From Mytilus galloprovincialis (taxonomy: Eukaryota > Mollusca > Bivalvia > Mytilida > Mytilidae), in the NCBI RefSeq assembly GCF_965363235.1, contig NC_134844.1, positions 78,771,244 through 78,835,243 on the forward strand: a stretch of 64,000 nucleotides of DNA, in the 5' to 3' direction. The notes under the pieces were generated by a model, which worked only from the letters and a program-made list of their open reading frames with translations, was not told the DNA's origin and ran no database searches. This document shows positions 11,601 to 23,848 of this stretch, piece after piece (position 1 is the first letter of the stretch; every line of letters starts with the position of its first letter). The position numbers were made by a program, and so were the translations under genes.

Positions 11601-14600
11601 TTAAGAAGAATGCGCATTCTCCTTCCTGGTGTGTTCTGTTAAAATCGTTACTATAGAATCATGTCCATTATCTGTTGCAATATCTAAAGGAGACTTCTCA
11701 TCAAGTCTGCATAAATCTGTATCTGCTCCTTTATCTAACAATAACCGAACAAGATTCTCATGTCCTACTTCACATGCATAAAATAATGGTGTGATCCTAT
11801 CTTTTTTTGTTATGTTAATGTTAGCATTGTGGTTCAGAAGACAACGGACTACATCTACTCTACCCATATAACAGGCAATGTGTAATGGGGAGGAACCTCC
11901 GATCACATCAAAGGCATCTATTGACTTCTTTCTGACATATTCTGATACTTTTGGTGATTTATTCTCAACAAGCCTTTTATAAATGTATAGTTTATATCTG
12001 TCTAATGTTTCAGTTAGATGGTTAGATATTGTATGTATCATAGATTGTTTACTATGACTACATATATTACAGTCAGCTTTTTTCTCTAACAATAACTTAA
12101 CTATATCAGTATGTCCATTATGACTTGCCTCAAACAGAGCATTACAACCAATGAAATCACATAGATCAACATTATGATCCTTCTCTAACAATAATCTTAC
12201 TGCATCAGTATGTCCATTCTGACTTGCCTGTATAAGAGGACTACCTCCATTATTTATACATAGATTAACACTAGCATTCTTCTCTAACAATAACTTAACA
12301 ACATCAGTATGTCCATTCTGACTTGCCTGTATAAGAGGACTACATCCATCCGTATCACACAAATCAACACTAGCATTCTTCTCTATCAATAACTTTACTA
12401 CATCAGTATGTCCATTCTGACTTGCCTGTTTCAGAGGACTACATCCATCCGTATCACACAAATCAACACTAGCATTCTTCTCTATCAATAATCTTACTAC
12501 ATCAGTATGTCCATTATGACTTGCCAGTAAAAGAGGACTATATCCATCCATACTACATAGATCAACACTAGCATTCTTCTCTAACAATAACTTAAATTCG
12601 TCAGTATGGCCATTCTCACTTGCCTTTATAAGAGGACTACCTCCATAAAGATCACAAAGATCAACATTAGCATTCTTCTCTAACAATAACTTTACTACAC
12701 CAGATTGTCCATTCTGACTTGCCTGTATAAGAGGACTACAACCATCCTCGGCACACAGATCAACACTAGCATTCTTCTCTATCAATAATCTTACTGCATC
12801 AGTATGTCCATTATGAATTGCCAGTAAAAGAGGACTATATCCATCCATACTACATAGATCAACATTAGCATTCTTCTCTAACAATAACTTTACTACATCA
12901 GTATGTCCATTCTGACTTGCCTGTTTCAGAGGACTACATCCATCCTTATCACACAGATCAACACTAGCATTCTTCTCTATCAATAATCTTACTACATCAG
13001 TATGTCCATTATGACTTGCCAGTAAAAGAGGACTATATCCATCCATACTACATAGATCAACACTAGCATTCTTCTCTAACAATAACTTAACTACATCAGT
13101 ATGACCATTCTCACTTGCCTTTATAAGAGGACTACCTCCATAACGATCACATAGATCAACATTAGCATTCTTCTCTAACAATAATTTTACTGCACTAGTA
13201 TGACCAATCTGACTTGACTGTATAAGAGGACTACCTCCATTAAGATCACATAGATCAACATTAGCATTCTTCTCTAACAATAACTTTACTACTCCAGTAT
13301 GACCACTCTGACTTGCCAGTAAAAGAGGACTATATCCTTCCATTCTACATAGATCAACATTAGGATCCTTCTTTAACAATAACTTTACTACATCAGTATG
13401 TCCATTCTGACTTGCCTGTATAAGAGGACTACATCCATCCTTGTCACACAGATCAACACTAGCATTCTTCTCTAACAATAACTTTACTACATTAGTATGT
13501 CCATTCTGACTTGCCTGTTTCAGAGGACTACATCCATCCTTGTCACACAGATCAACACTAGCATTCTTCTCTAACAATAACTTTACTACATTATTATAAC
13601 CAATCTGACTTGCCATTAAAAGAGAACTATATCCTATCATTCTACAAAGATCAACATTAGCATTCTTCTCTAACAATAACTTTACTACATCAGTATGTCC
13701 ATTCTGACTTGCCTGTATCAGAGGACTACATCCATCCTTGTCACAAAGATCAACACTAGCATTCTTCTCTAACAATAACTTTACTACTCCAGTATGACCA
13801 CTCTGACTTGCCAGTAAAAGAGGACTATATCCTTCCATTCTACATAGATCAACATTAGGATCGTTCTTTAATAATAATTTTACTACATCAGTATGTCCAT
13901 TCTGACTTGCCTGTATCAGAGGACTACATCCATCCTTGTCACAAAGATCAACATTAGCATTCTTCTCTAACAATAACTTTACTACATCAGTATGTCCATT
14001 CTGACTTGCCTGTATCAGAGGACTACATCCATCCTTGTCACAAAGATCAACACTAGCATTCTTCTCTAACAATAATTTTACTACTCCAGTATAACCATTC
14101 TGACTTGCCAGTAAAAGAGGACTATATCCACCCATTCTACATAGATTAACATTAGGATCCTTCTCTAACAATAACTTTACTACTCCAGTATGTCCATTGT
14201 GACTTGCCATTAAAAGAGAACTATATCCATCCATTCTACATAGATCAACATTAGCATTCTTCTCTAACAATAACTTTACTACTCCAGTATGACCATTCTG
14301 ACTTGCCTGCATAAGAGAACTATATCCGTCCATTCTACAAAAATCAACATTAGCATTCTTTTCTAACAATAACTTTACTACATCAGTATGACCAATCTGA
14401 CTTGCCATTAAAAGAGAACTATATCCATCCATTCTACATAGATCAACATTAGCATTCTTTTCTAACAATAACTTTACTACATCAGTATGTCCATTCTGAC
14501 TTGCCTTTATAAGAGGACTACAACCATCCTTGTCAAAAAGATCAACACTCGCATTCTTCTCTAACAATAACTTTACTACTCCAGTATGACCATTCTGACT

Positions 14601-16177
14601 TGCCAGTAAAAGAGGACTATATCCATCCATTCTACATAGATTAACATTAGGATCCTTCTCTAACAATAACTTTACTACTCCAGTATGTCCATTCTGACTT
14701 GCCTGTATAAGAGGACTACCTCCATTTATTTTACATAGATAAACACTAGCATCCTTCTCTAACAATAACTTTACTACATCCGTATGACCTTTATCACTTG
14801 CCATCAATAGTCCAGTAACATTATCATCTCTACTCTGATCCACATCTACAACATTATATAATATCCAATGTACCATATCAATATAACCATAATAGCAAGC
14901 CAATACCAGTGGAGTATTACCTGATCCACAGTCCCCTTTTGGTAACACTGTATCCTTGGTATTGCATAATGTTTCTTGTGCGTTCATTTTGCTTACGTAC
15001 TGTAATAACTGTAGTCGAATTATTGCATTTTTGATGATATTATTGTTGAATACCGCTGTCACTTTCCCAGTTGACCAATCAATTATCAACCTTTTTAAAT
15101 ATGATTCTAAATAACCTTGTGGTATTTCAATAATAAAGTCTATATCACTGTTCTTCTCATCGGATGATTTCTTCCAGATAAAACGTTCATGTATTAAATC
15201 ACTATCTCCAAAGTCTGTCAAACAGTGAAACATTTTTTGAGCAAAGTAATGCACAAGAAAGTCGAACAATTTATCATGTACTGTTCTATAAATACCATTC
15301 TGTTTGCGTATAAATGTACCATTTAGAGTGTCAAGTGCATTCTTAAGTTTTGATTTTGATGTACTTCTGCTGATTTCACAAGCATCACATACGTTTTCTA
15401 TAATATGCTGTTGTTCATCTGTACGTTTGTCCTGGAACCATTTCTCTGTCAGATGATTATTAAAGATAACACATAAAGCAAGACCACATATTTTATAGTT
15501 CCCTTCATCCCCATACTCACTCAACTGGTCTAGCTCTTTTTTATAGACAACGAATGGATTTCTAAAAAAATCTTTGATATCGGATTGTTCTTTTTCACGA
15601 TATAAAGAGCATAAAAGAGGAAAGTAATCAATATTTATAGATATACCATTAATATCTTTTGCACTTGTACCAATATAGGTTTTTGCTATATTTGTTTTCT
15701 CTTCAGATGATAGACATAATTTATCTGATATCAAGTTACACTCACAAGATTTAAAAGGGGATAATATTTTAAACTTATCATCCTGATAAACTTGTAATCT
15801 ACAAGATACAATGACTTTACAACAACTGTCTCCAATGATTGTGTTTATCACAGGTATCATTTGTTTCCAACTCTCAACTTGTTGTTGGCTGGCAACGAAA
15901 TTTCCACAGATATCATCTACAACAAAGACTGTCGGTTTACCAGGCTGGTAATAATCTCTTATGTCTGTTGGTACATATATTGGTATTATGTTGTAATCAC
16001 TCCTATGAAGAACAAGTGCGGTATGTCTGCTGATAAAAGATTTCCCAACTCCTGGTGGACCAGTTAGAGTCACACAACTTTCTTTCTGTAAACATTGGAT
16101 GACGTAATTACTTGCTTTAGTATACACAAACATCTCATCTTTCTTTTTCCAGTCTTCTATTTGTTTTTGTATGATAT
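11601..16177 (-). CDS. STAND-like NTPase with about 32 ankyrin repeats (large 3' exon)
   Basis: An uninterrupted frame of 1510 codons runs from ATG at 16133 to TAA at 11601. Residues 25-32 are a Walker A loop (GPPGVGKS), 69-74 a Walker B (VFVVDD), and 106-112 a sensor-like KVIVSCR, typical of the STAND P-loop NTPases that precede ankyrin arrays in bivalve genes. A helical region follows to about residue 400. From about 403, 29 near-identical 33-residue ankyrin repeats follow (consensus GCSPLIQASQNGHTDVVKLL), then a degenerate insert of about 50 residues and three diverged repeats. There is no signal peptide or membrane segment, so it is probably cytosolic. The frame stays open upstream of the ATG to an acceptor-like AG at 16178-16179, adding about 15 residues (IIQKQIEDWKKKDE). 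The listed end therefore treats 16177 as the exon start; ATG 16133 is the alternative. In family members known to me a HEPN/DZIP3-like region often precedes the NTPase; none is seen here. A role in nucleic-acid sensing or immunity is inference. Confidence 0.9.
11610..14927 (-). repeat. Coding 99-bp ankyrin tandem array with five-unit higher-order period
   Basis: Units of 99 bp repeat about 29 times between roughly 12030 and 14927, with diverged units down to 11610. Beyond the single unit, a five-unit (495-bp) period is visible: repeats 19-20-21 and 24-25-26 match almost exactly (SPLIKASENGHTD, then SPLLLASHNGHTDVVRLLI, then SPLKQASQNGHTDVV). Repeats 11-12 and 16-17 also match (DPNVDLCRM then EGYSPLLLASQSGHTG). 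This indicates growth by blocks of five repeats. Confidence 0.85.
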
Positions 16178-16213
16178 CTATAACATATATTTAATAAATG
16201 ACTAATAAAAAAT

Positions 16214-16447
<234 letters not shown>

Positions 16448-16727
16448 TAAAAAATGACCAGACGGTACTGGCATAATACAAATTGTCGTCGCGTTGTTGA
16501 AACGGTTTGAGAACGAGTATATCTCTGGGTCAAAAACTTGGTTCTAAGCATCGGTTGCGGATGATATTTATCTGAATAATTTACAAGGAGCACTTGAAAA
16601 GTTCAGGTCACCAGGAGCTGTTATTTTTTCTCAGTGAAATTATTACAACTGTTATAAATAAGATTATTTTAATTACAAGTGAAACTCGGAACCAATCAGT
16701 TAAATTTGGGTTCAAGGGTCCTTTCTT

Positions 16728-16880
16728 CGGCAGTGAGTGGGTATGAAATCCTGGTACCTTTGATAACTATTTACACCACTGGGCCGATGCCACTGCTGGT
16801 GGACGTTTCTTTCCCGAGAGTATCACCAGCCCAGAAGTCAGCATTGCGGTGTTGACATGAAGATCAATTATATTGTATTT
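16728..16880 (-). repeat. Family G repeat fragment
   Basis: Reverse-orientation match to the first half of the copy at 26395-26655. Shared blocks include CCACTGGGCCGATGCCACTG and CACCAGCCCAGAAGTCAGC. The second half of the family is missing here. Confidence 0.8.
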
Positions 16881-16884
16881 GAAT

Positions 16885-17990
16885 GTACCAAAGAGACCGA
16901 TTCCTGAATCGGTTTTCGATTTTGGAACTAGGGTGGTCTGTTTGAAATTTATAATAAATAAGCTGCAAAGGAAACCAAAGAGTTCATGAGGGAAATATTT
17001 CGAGGCCCATTTTCCATACGATCTATATATTTAGAATATGATGTAGAGGATTGTAGTTTTCATTGCCAACCAGTGAAGCACATCCTTGCCAAAAATAATG
17101 GTTAGGCGGTTTGTACGTTCATCTTGCTTTATCTTTTCTCAGTTGTCTGCGTAAAAGAAAATTACTGTGGCCATATCAATCCAAATTCTTTGCTGATTAT
17201 ATTTATCTTTAAACAACGAAAGGAGAAGAATTTATTCATTTTACACATACTTTTATGGTCCATGATAAGGGTTGATCACACATGAGACATGTATGTAAAA
17301 TGAAAGCAGTTTTGATCTTCGATTAATCCGACATTTATTAAAAAAGGAATCAAGTACCTATTTGTCAGATTTTCCCCGTTTACACCAGTTTTTTTAAAAA
17401 TTATGAACGATGGAGCAACTTTAATGGCATGAAGACACACTATCATGTTCATTTTCGACGGTAATCCTTTTTCAGAAAGATTTAAACCTATCGGTCTTTA
17501 TGGATGTTGAGGTGCCCTGTAAAACATTGCCATAGGGATCAATGTTTCAGAGTTTCGTTTTGAGGGAGCATAATATTCTGTACTGACGTCGGATTTAACT
17601 GATCTTCATCAAATGCTGAATCTTAAAACAATGAGGTCAGACATAATTTTTAAGTATGGTACATAACACAAATCATCGTATAAAAATACACCTAAATGTC
17701 AAATAAGTTTATATCAAATGACATTCATCACATAGGTACAAACAATGATTATATTTCTAAGATTTTCGTGAGATATAATAATGCATTGACCATCAATTCT
17801 AATCTAATAACAGCTCTTTAAAGTACACCCTTGAATAAAAAATGTTACAATCCAGGTAATACCTTACTGCGCATGCCCATAGGTAACATCGTATACCTCG
17901 GGCTACAATAGATTGACTTTCAATTTAGCTGTCTTTGAGTAAAGACGTTTTTTTCCAAATTATTTAAAGGTTAGTGGGTTTATTATTTTA
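16885..17990. other. Gene-poor stretch
   Basis: I looked here for upstream exons of the NTPase gene on the minus strand and found no open stretch with splice sites. Nothing else is recognised. Confidence 0.45.
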
Positions 17991-17996
17991 GTTAGC

Positions 17997-19905
17997 ATGG
18001 CTAACGCCCAACTCAATGACATTCCGTTAGGGATGGCTACACCGTCTCGAGAGAGCAGTACACTTGATTCGGAAGACCATAGGGTCATTGACGAAAATGT
18101 AAGTTTAACCTTAGTGGCGGTAGAAATTGATAAGGTAGTCGAGTTTTTTGGGCTCTTCTCAGAAGATGAGGAGAAATATCTCTTCTCGTCAAGATGATGC
18201 AATGTCGTTTGTCGACAGTAGAAGATGTCAGACAGGGCTGGTCAGACCTAGATACCAAAAACCCTAAGCGGAAACGGGACGACTCCGTACCTAGCAGAAA
18301 AGGTAAGATTAAACACAGGAAAGTTGCTAATCATTCTAGCAGTTCCTCTGAAAATACTAGTAGCAGTGAATCCTCTTCTAGTAACTCTGAATCAGAGAGT
18401 TCAGAAGACAATGAAGCGTTTGACCCAGAACCTTCTTTGTCTAAAGATAAAAAAGAAAAAGTACCATCTCATGTTACCAAATATATAGAGAAGTATGCTC
18501 TAAAGGGTATAAGTAAAAAGACGAGACAATATATGTCTTTGATTGACATATTCCTTCGTCTAAAAAATTAAAGGCTTTTGAAACAGATAGATTTTTTAAG
18601 AAAAATTATGTTCAAGGTAGAAAGTGGAATTCTAGACTAGAGAGAAGTAAAAGTAACACACAGCTACGCATTCTAGATGTTATGGGTCCTCTGTCCCGTT
18701 TATGGTCTGAAGCACATAGGATTAAGAAAGATAATCAAGGTATGGGCCCTGCTGATGTAATTCAGTTAACACAGAGGGCTGTTGTGCTAGCAGATAATGC
18801 TCACTATGTTTATAACACTGACAGGAGAAAAGCAATGTTAGTTAAAACAATGCCAGATAAAAAATGAGAAGAAAGGCCATAATACAGTCTTTCCTGACAA
18901 TGGATTCGTTCATAAGCAACATTTTTCTGGTACCAAAGAAGGGAGAGGGTCAAAGACCTGTTATAAATCTAAAAGGCCTAAATGTTTTTTTACGTTACGA
19001 ACATTTACGAACAAAATGGAGGGAATTCATTTGTTGAAAGATCTTCTTTTGAAGAACGATTGAATGGTAAAAATAGATCTAACCGATGTATATTTGACAT
19101 TGCAAATAGCAAAAGAACACAGAAAATACCTCAGATTTTTTTGGCAGGGAAAATAATGGAATTCAGGTCCCTCCCGTTTGGGATTGCGGTAGCCCCAAGA
19201 ATATTCACAAAACTGGTGAAGGTTCCCATGACTTTATTGAGAGTTTAGGGGTACGTATGGTAGTTTACATAGACGATATTCTAATAATGAATCAGTCAAA
19301 TCAGATAAAAATTGTCAGATCTCTCAACAGTTTTGTCAATATTACGGGGCTTAGGTTCTCTGATCAAAACAAACACAGTCCATAATGGAATCTTTACAAA
19401 CAATGGAGTTTCTGGGTTATACAGTAAACTCAAAGTTGTTAAATTTGTCTCTCCCGAAGGAGAAGGTAGAGAAAATAAAGAACAGTTCAAAATTAATACT
19501 AGAACACAAGAAAGTGTCAGCAAGAGATTTAGCTCAGTTGATAGGTCAGTTAACAGCAACCAACCAAGCTGTCCTTCTAGGTCCTCTGGATTATCGCAGT
19601 TTACAAATATTGAAAACAAAAGCTTTGCATTTGTGGGGCCATTACGATCACCAAATCCAGCTGTTAAACGAGGAAGTTCAGAACGAGTTGCACTGGTGGG
19701 TAACCAAGCTTGGGTCTTGGAACGGAAAACCGTTACTTAGACCATAACCCCATTTAACCATTCAATCGGATGCAAGTCTGTCGGGATGGGGAGCAACATG
19801 TCAACAGATAAGTTTAGGTGGGCTTTGGATAGATGAGGAAAAACCCGGTCAGACAATACTCGGAATTCACCTTGACCTCATAAAGATTTGGACAGAAAAT
19901 TAATA
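17997..19905 (+). pseudogene. DIRS-like retroelement relic (gag-like, RT, RNase H start)
   Basis: Order is gag-like, then reverse transcriptase, then RNase H. 17997-18571 holds a Ser/Lys-rich gag-like part in two frames. 18590-18868 continues it (GPLSRLWSEAHRIKKDNQGM). The RT starts near 18910 (LVPKKGEGQRPVINLKGLN), with KIDLTDVYLTLQIAKEHRK near 19060 in another frame, then SLPFGIAVAPRIFTKL near 19165 and the catalytic YIDD at about 19267. 19385-19747 is the thumb and connection (MEFLGYTVNS). RNase H begins near 19764 (IQSDASLSGWGA) and breaks off near 19905. At least four frameshifts or stops occur. No methylase or tyrosine recombinase region follows, so the DIRS assignment rests on RT and RNase H style. 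It is dead as a coding unit. Confidence 0.8.
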
Positions 19906-19989
19906 ATCAACTGATTGCATTTTATAGCTATCGACAACAAAGGACTAATAAATAAAGATGTTGATTGAATTGTTTGACTAAATGATATT

Positions 19990-20310
19990 TAATAGTTATC
20001 CCACAAGGACGCGGTGTGTCAGTGTAAGATCACCCCGAGGGTGCCACACAACCATTACAATATACTTTATTTATTACTATATGACGTATACCCTTTATGA
20101 CCCCCAAACATGATGAGTAGATGTCAAACAATGTCAGCTCGCCCCACTTGCCAATCGGCCCACAATATATCGCCACTTTATAAAAAAAATCGCCCCAGTC
20201 TTGGTTACCGACTCGCCCCACTTTTGAAAAAGTGTAAAATCAAATTGAACAATCAGTCTGAAAACTCACGTATTAACGAAAAAGGTTTAAACCCCACTGA
20301 ATAAAGGTCT
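19990..20310. other. Unclassified stretch after the DIRS relic
   Basis: Contains AGATCACCCCGAGGGTGCCA near 20030, whose GATCACCCC block recurs in the hairpin at 20588-20626. The two overlapping open frames are short. A dispersed repeat is likely but not delimited. Confidence 0.35.
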
Positions 20311-20382
20311 GACAACTCGACCCACTTATAAAAAGACCTTGTCTCCTTTAAATATGTCAAAATATTATTAGTTCGTATCCAG

Positions 20383-20465
20383 TCGTCCTGGTGTAGTGGT
20401 ATGTGTCGTGCGTTGATATGCTAAAGGTCTTGAATTCGAATCCCAGTATATACACTGGATTTTTT
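20383..20465 (+). other. tRNA-like sequence with A and B boxes, probably a pseudogene or SINE head
   Basis: TGGTGTAGTGG at 20389-20399 fits the pol III A-box consensus, AATTCGAATCCC near 20433 is close to a B box, and T6 at 20460-20465 could terminate pol III. The spacing resembles tRNA-Val, but the anticodon and T stems do not pair well, so a working tRNA is unlikely. Confidence 0.35.
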
Positions 20466-20587
20466 CTATTGAATTTTGATAGATAGTCTTTACCGTATAT
20501 TTAATTATAAGTTTTATAGTGGATTTGACCTTCCCGCCAAAATTTTACAGAACAAAGGAAAGCATGCATAACAAAGAATCTCAAACT

Positions 20588-20626
20588 GGGGTGATCTGGT
20601 AGGGATAATCCGGCTCAGATCACCCC
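20588..20626. repeat. Perfect 11-bp hairpin
   Basis: GGGGTGATCTG at 20588-20598 is the exact reverse complement of CAGATCACCCC at 20616-20626, with a 17-nt loop. Part of the stem recurs near 20030, so the two may be ends of one repeat. Confidence 0.75.
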
Positions 20627-20639
20627 TGTTAGAACAAAG

Positions 20640-21530
20640 GAACTGTGATGTAAGGTTAGATGGCTTCAGGTAAATGTCACATACAGACTTTATTTACCAC
20701 TTTGCGACGCACGTGTTTGAAGAAAACTTTGGACGTCTTCTCTCCTTTTAAATATAGTTTAGAAACGAAAGCTGTTGTTGTTACGGAAAATGTTCAAAAG
20801 CAAGAAAAATCTCCTTTTTAAAACTTTAATTATCCTTTGACTTTAGTAAAGGTAATTGATTAAGGAGACTACTTTAAAGTCGTTTTAGTGACACACGTGT
20901 TTCAAGCATAGTTTTACATCTGAACATTTTTATTTACGATTGTCAAGAAAAGAAAACTGTCGTTATGACGAAATCTATCCAAAAGGTTGGGAACAACCCA
21001 TCGAATTAGAGTAACCCTTCAATTTAATGACTACACATGAAATGAGGGATCAATTTCATGTGATAAAAGCTTTTGTTTTGTTGTAAAAAACATTTTTTAG
21101 TACAAAAGGGCACATCAGTATTTTTCTTTTAAAGAAACTTTCCCTCCGAACTATACTGGTATTATATGATCAAAATATGTCCATTAATTTTGTTATATTC
21201 CAAGACTTATATCTTCTTTATTATAAAAAGTATAGTGGCCCCTCATTTAGAAAAGTTGTTTAAATACAATGAATATTTTTCCATTTAAAGTTTTAAAAAA
21301 TTCTGTTGTTTTAAAGTAAATGTTAAGTGTTTAATATAAGTTTGAGAGAATAATCATAGCCACAATGGGGCCAAATCATCTTATTAAAGAGAAGGGGGAG
21401 AGAGGAAAAGGTAAATTTAAAACAAAAAATATATTTATGTTACTTGGCGAAAAAAATAATAAAGTGGCGAACAATATATTGTATTGGCGAAAGAGGTTGC
21501 GAAAAAAATAATGGACCCAAGGGAAACCCT
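20640..21530. other. Gene-poor stretch
   Basis: No gene, RNA or repeat is supported. The region is AT-rich with only short chance frames. Confidence 0.4.
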
Positions 21531-21531
21531 G

Positions 21532-22778
21532 GGTATATGTTAAGAAATGTTTAGAATTGTTGGAATATTAGAAAAACTTGATTACCAAAATAATTGTACT
21601 ATCTGTTGAGAATTATAACGAAAAAGTTTCATTATATAAGATGCACAACTACAACAAATGTACTATTATTCTGTGAAGTTTCCATAGTCGATTTTTATAA
21701 AGCTGGTGCGAAATTTTAAATTGTGTGCAATCTTTACGTGAAGGTTGAGGGCTCTATATGCAAGCTTTAAGATAGGTCCATTACATCATGGAATAAATCA
21801 ATCAAGTTGCAAATCATTTCAAACATTTCAAAGGCCTTCTATTTATATTGTCATATAAGAAAATGTAAACAATACATGAAATAATATACCTCTGATATTC
21901 CTTGGGATAACTTCTTGTTCAGTTTTTGTCTCTTCCATTTCTGGGTTAACAATAGAATGTTCAAATGATCCATTACTATATTTAAGTTATCATAAGAAAA
22001 TATAATGCAGTAGTATTAAACCTTATAGACATATAAATTGCATGTATACGTCAGACATCTATTACTGGTTGCATGTTTTAATCTGACACCCAAACATATT
22101 AAAGACTTATCAGTCATCTAATTCTACTAACATTTTTCACCAGGCATTCGGCACTGATTACATTATACACCAGGCACATGATGATAATTGCATTTACACA
22201 GGCATATGATACTGATACAATTGATGAATCAAAATATGCTAACAGGTGGTAATGAAATTGACAACTTTATGGAATAAATTTATTTAAAAAAATCACTAAT
22301 TAAAGCAATATAGATTTTGATAATATGTCTGTTTATAAGTTGCAACTGCTAGCATAACGAAGCAAAGACTCAAATGATCGATTGGTACACAATACTTCTC
22401 TCAGTGATTAAATCATGGATGCATAAATACCATTTAATGTACAAATATCTGTTTAAACTAAAAAAAAAATGAAATATTAGTATCTGTTGGTGAGGTCTTT
22501 TCGGCGGAGGAGAGGAGACCCTGTGTTTAAAACTATAGGAGGAGTTGGTAACAAAATCCTTAATCAATTCAAGAACAGCAGAGGTGCAACTTCAGTTTTA
22601 TCTTAATTGTTTAAATAAACATTAAAAGATGTCACAAATGTAAAATAATTCAGACAGGAACTCTAATGGCCTAATTTATGTACAAAAAAAAATTAACGAA
22701 AATAAAACTCAGTCGATAAAGGTTAAACTCATCAGAAGGATACAAATAGAAAAACATTTAACAAAAGCAAGCAGTTTG
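21532..22778. repeat. Large direct duplication, copy 1
   Basis: About 1.25 kb recurs at 23054-24384 with high identity, offset 1522 bp. 22779-23053 is an unduplicated spacer. The duplicated unit includes the candidate minus-strand exon at 21890-21975. Confidence 0.9.
21890..21975 (-). CDS. Candidate duplicated exon, copy 1 (acidic, intracellular-tail-like)
   Basis: On the minus strand an acceptor-like TATAG precedes 86 bases ending AGAG before a GTATAT donor. The best frame reads GSFEHSIVNPEMEETKTEQE then VIPRNIR, a polar, acidic stretch like a receptor tail. The other copy (23442-23530) keeps the frame with a 3-bp in-frame insertion. It starts in phase 2 and ends in phase 1, so it does not join the 30-nt exon at 30776-30805 directly. 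If it belongs to the Ig-receptor gene an exon is missing from my model. It may also be chance. Confidence 0.35.
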
Positions 22779-23053
22779 ATAAATCTGCATTTAATCCAGT
22801 AGGATGTGTTATTTGCACAAGTATGCATTATTACTAAGAAACATTTCTAGATTTGTAAAATTGGTGGAAAACTTGGGTTGAAAACTGGTATGAGGAATTA
22901 TATAGACAAACCTGCATTCATCTGTTATAAATTGAAATAACAGATGACCAAGTTCCAAATTAATTGTGGTAAATGAAAAAGGAATGCCTCAAACAATTCA
23001 ATAATAATCCGCACACAAATCTACGAGATATGCAATTATTTTGTGGAGTTTTA
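22779..23053. other. Spacer between duplicated units
   Basis: About 275 bp without a counterpart after copy 2. Nothing recognisable is seen. Confidence 0.4.
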
Positions 23054-23441
23054 AGGGTATACGTTCAGAAATGTTTAGAATTGTTGGAATATAAGAAAAA
23101 CTAGATAACCAAACAATTGTACTATCTGTTGAGAATTTTAACGAAAAAGGTTCATTATATAAGATGCACAGCTACAACAAATGTACAATTATTCTCTGAA
23201 GTTTCCATAAAGGATTTTTATAAAGCTGGTGCGAAATTTTAAATTGTGTGCAATCTTTACGTGAAGGTTGAGGGCTCTATATGCAAGCTTTAAGATAGGT
23301 CGATTACTCATACCTTGTACGTTATTTTTTCACTCACCATGGAATAAATCGATCAAGTTGCAAATTATTTAAAAACCTTCAAAGGTCTTCTATTTTTTAT
23401 TGTCAAATAAGAAAATGTAAACAATAAATGAAATAATATAC

Positions 23442-23530
23442 CTCTGATATTCCTTGGGATAACTTCTTCTTGGTCAGTTTTTGTCTCTTCCATTTCTGGG
23501 TTTACAATAGAATGTTCAAATAATCTATTA
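23442..23530 (-). CDS. Candidate duplicated exon, copy 2
   Basis: Equivalent to 21890-21975, with the same splice-like borders (TATAG acceptor, GTATAT donor). The frame reads RLFEHSIVNPEMEETKTDQE then EVIPRNIR. The one length difference from copy 1 is an extra GAA codon, and the remaining differences keep the frame open. In the alternative phase-1 frame this copy has a stop. Confidence 0.35.
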
Positions 23531-23807
23531 CTATATTTAAGTTATCATAAGAAAATATAATGCAGTAGTATAAAACCTTATAGACATATAAATTGCATGT
23601 ATACGTCAGACATCTATTACTGGTTGCATGTTTTAATCTGACACCCAAACATATTAAAGACTTATCAGTTATCTCATACTGCTACATTTTCACCAGGCAT
23701 TCGGCACTGATTACATTATTCACCAGGCACATGATACTAATTTTATATACACATGCATATGATACTGATACAATGGATGAATCAAAATATGTTAGCAGGT
23801 GTTCATA

Positions 23808-23848
23808 AATAAAGGCAACAGTAGTATACCGCTGTTCAAAACTCATAA
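23808..23848 (+). repeat. 41-bp fragment of repeat family C inside duplication copy 2
   Basis: The string containing AAGGCAACAGTAGTATACCG and GCTGTTCAAAACTCAT is identical to the start of the longer repeat at 40092-40210. Duplication copy 1 has only a few unrelated bases at this position. Confidence 0.85.

Noticed and set aside
15839..16067. Two plus-strand frames of 64-68 codons
   Set aside because: They lie opposite the NTPase exon and are shadows of its codons.
22138..22250. Possible plus-strand exon ending CTAACAG/GTGGTA, with nearby 29-30-bp repeats
   Set aside because: The acceptor AG is lost in the second copy, and the peptide is too short to judge.
22370..22567. Reverse frame with the Pro-rich stretch SSPPPKRPHQQ
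   Set aside because: The duplicate at 24.1 kb has a stop at the equivalent place, so the frame is not conserved. An alternative terminal-exon reading was too weak to list.
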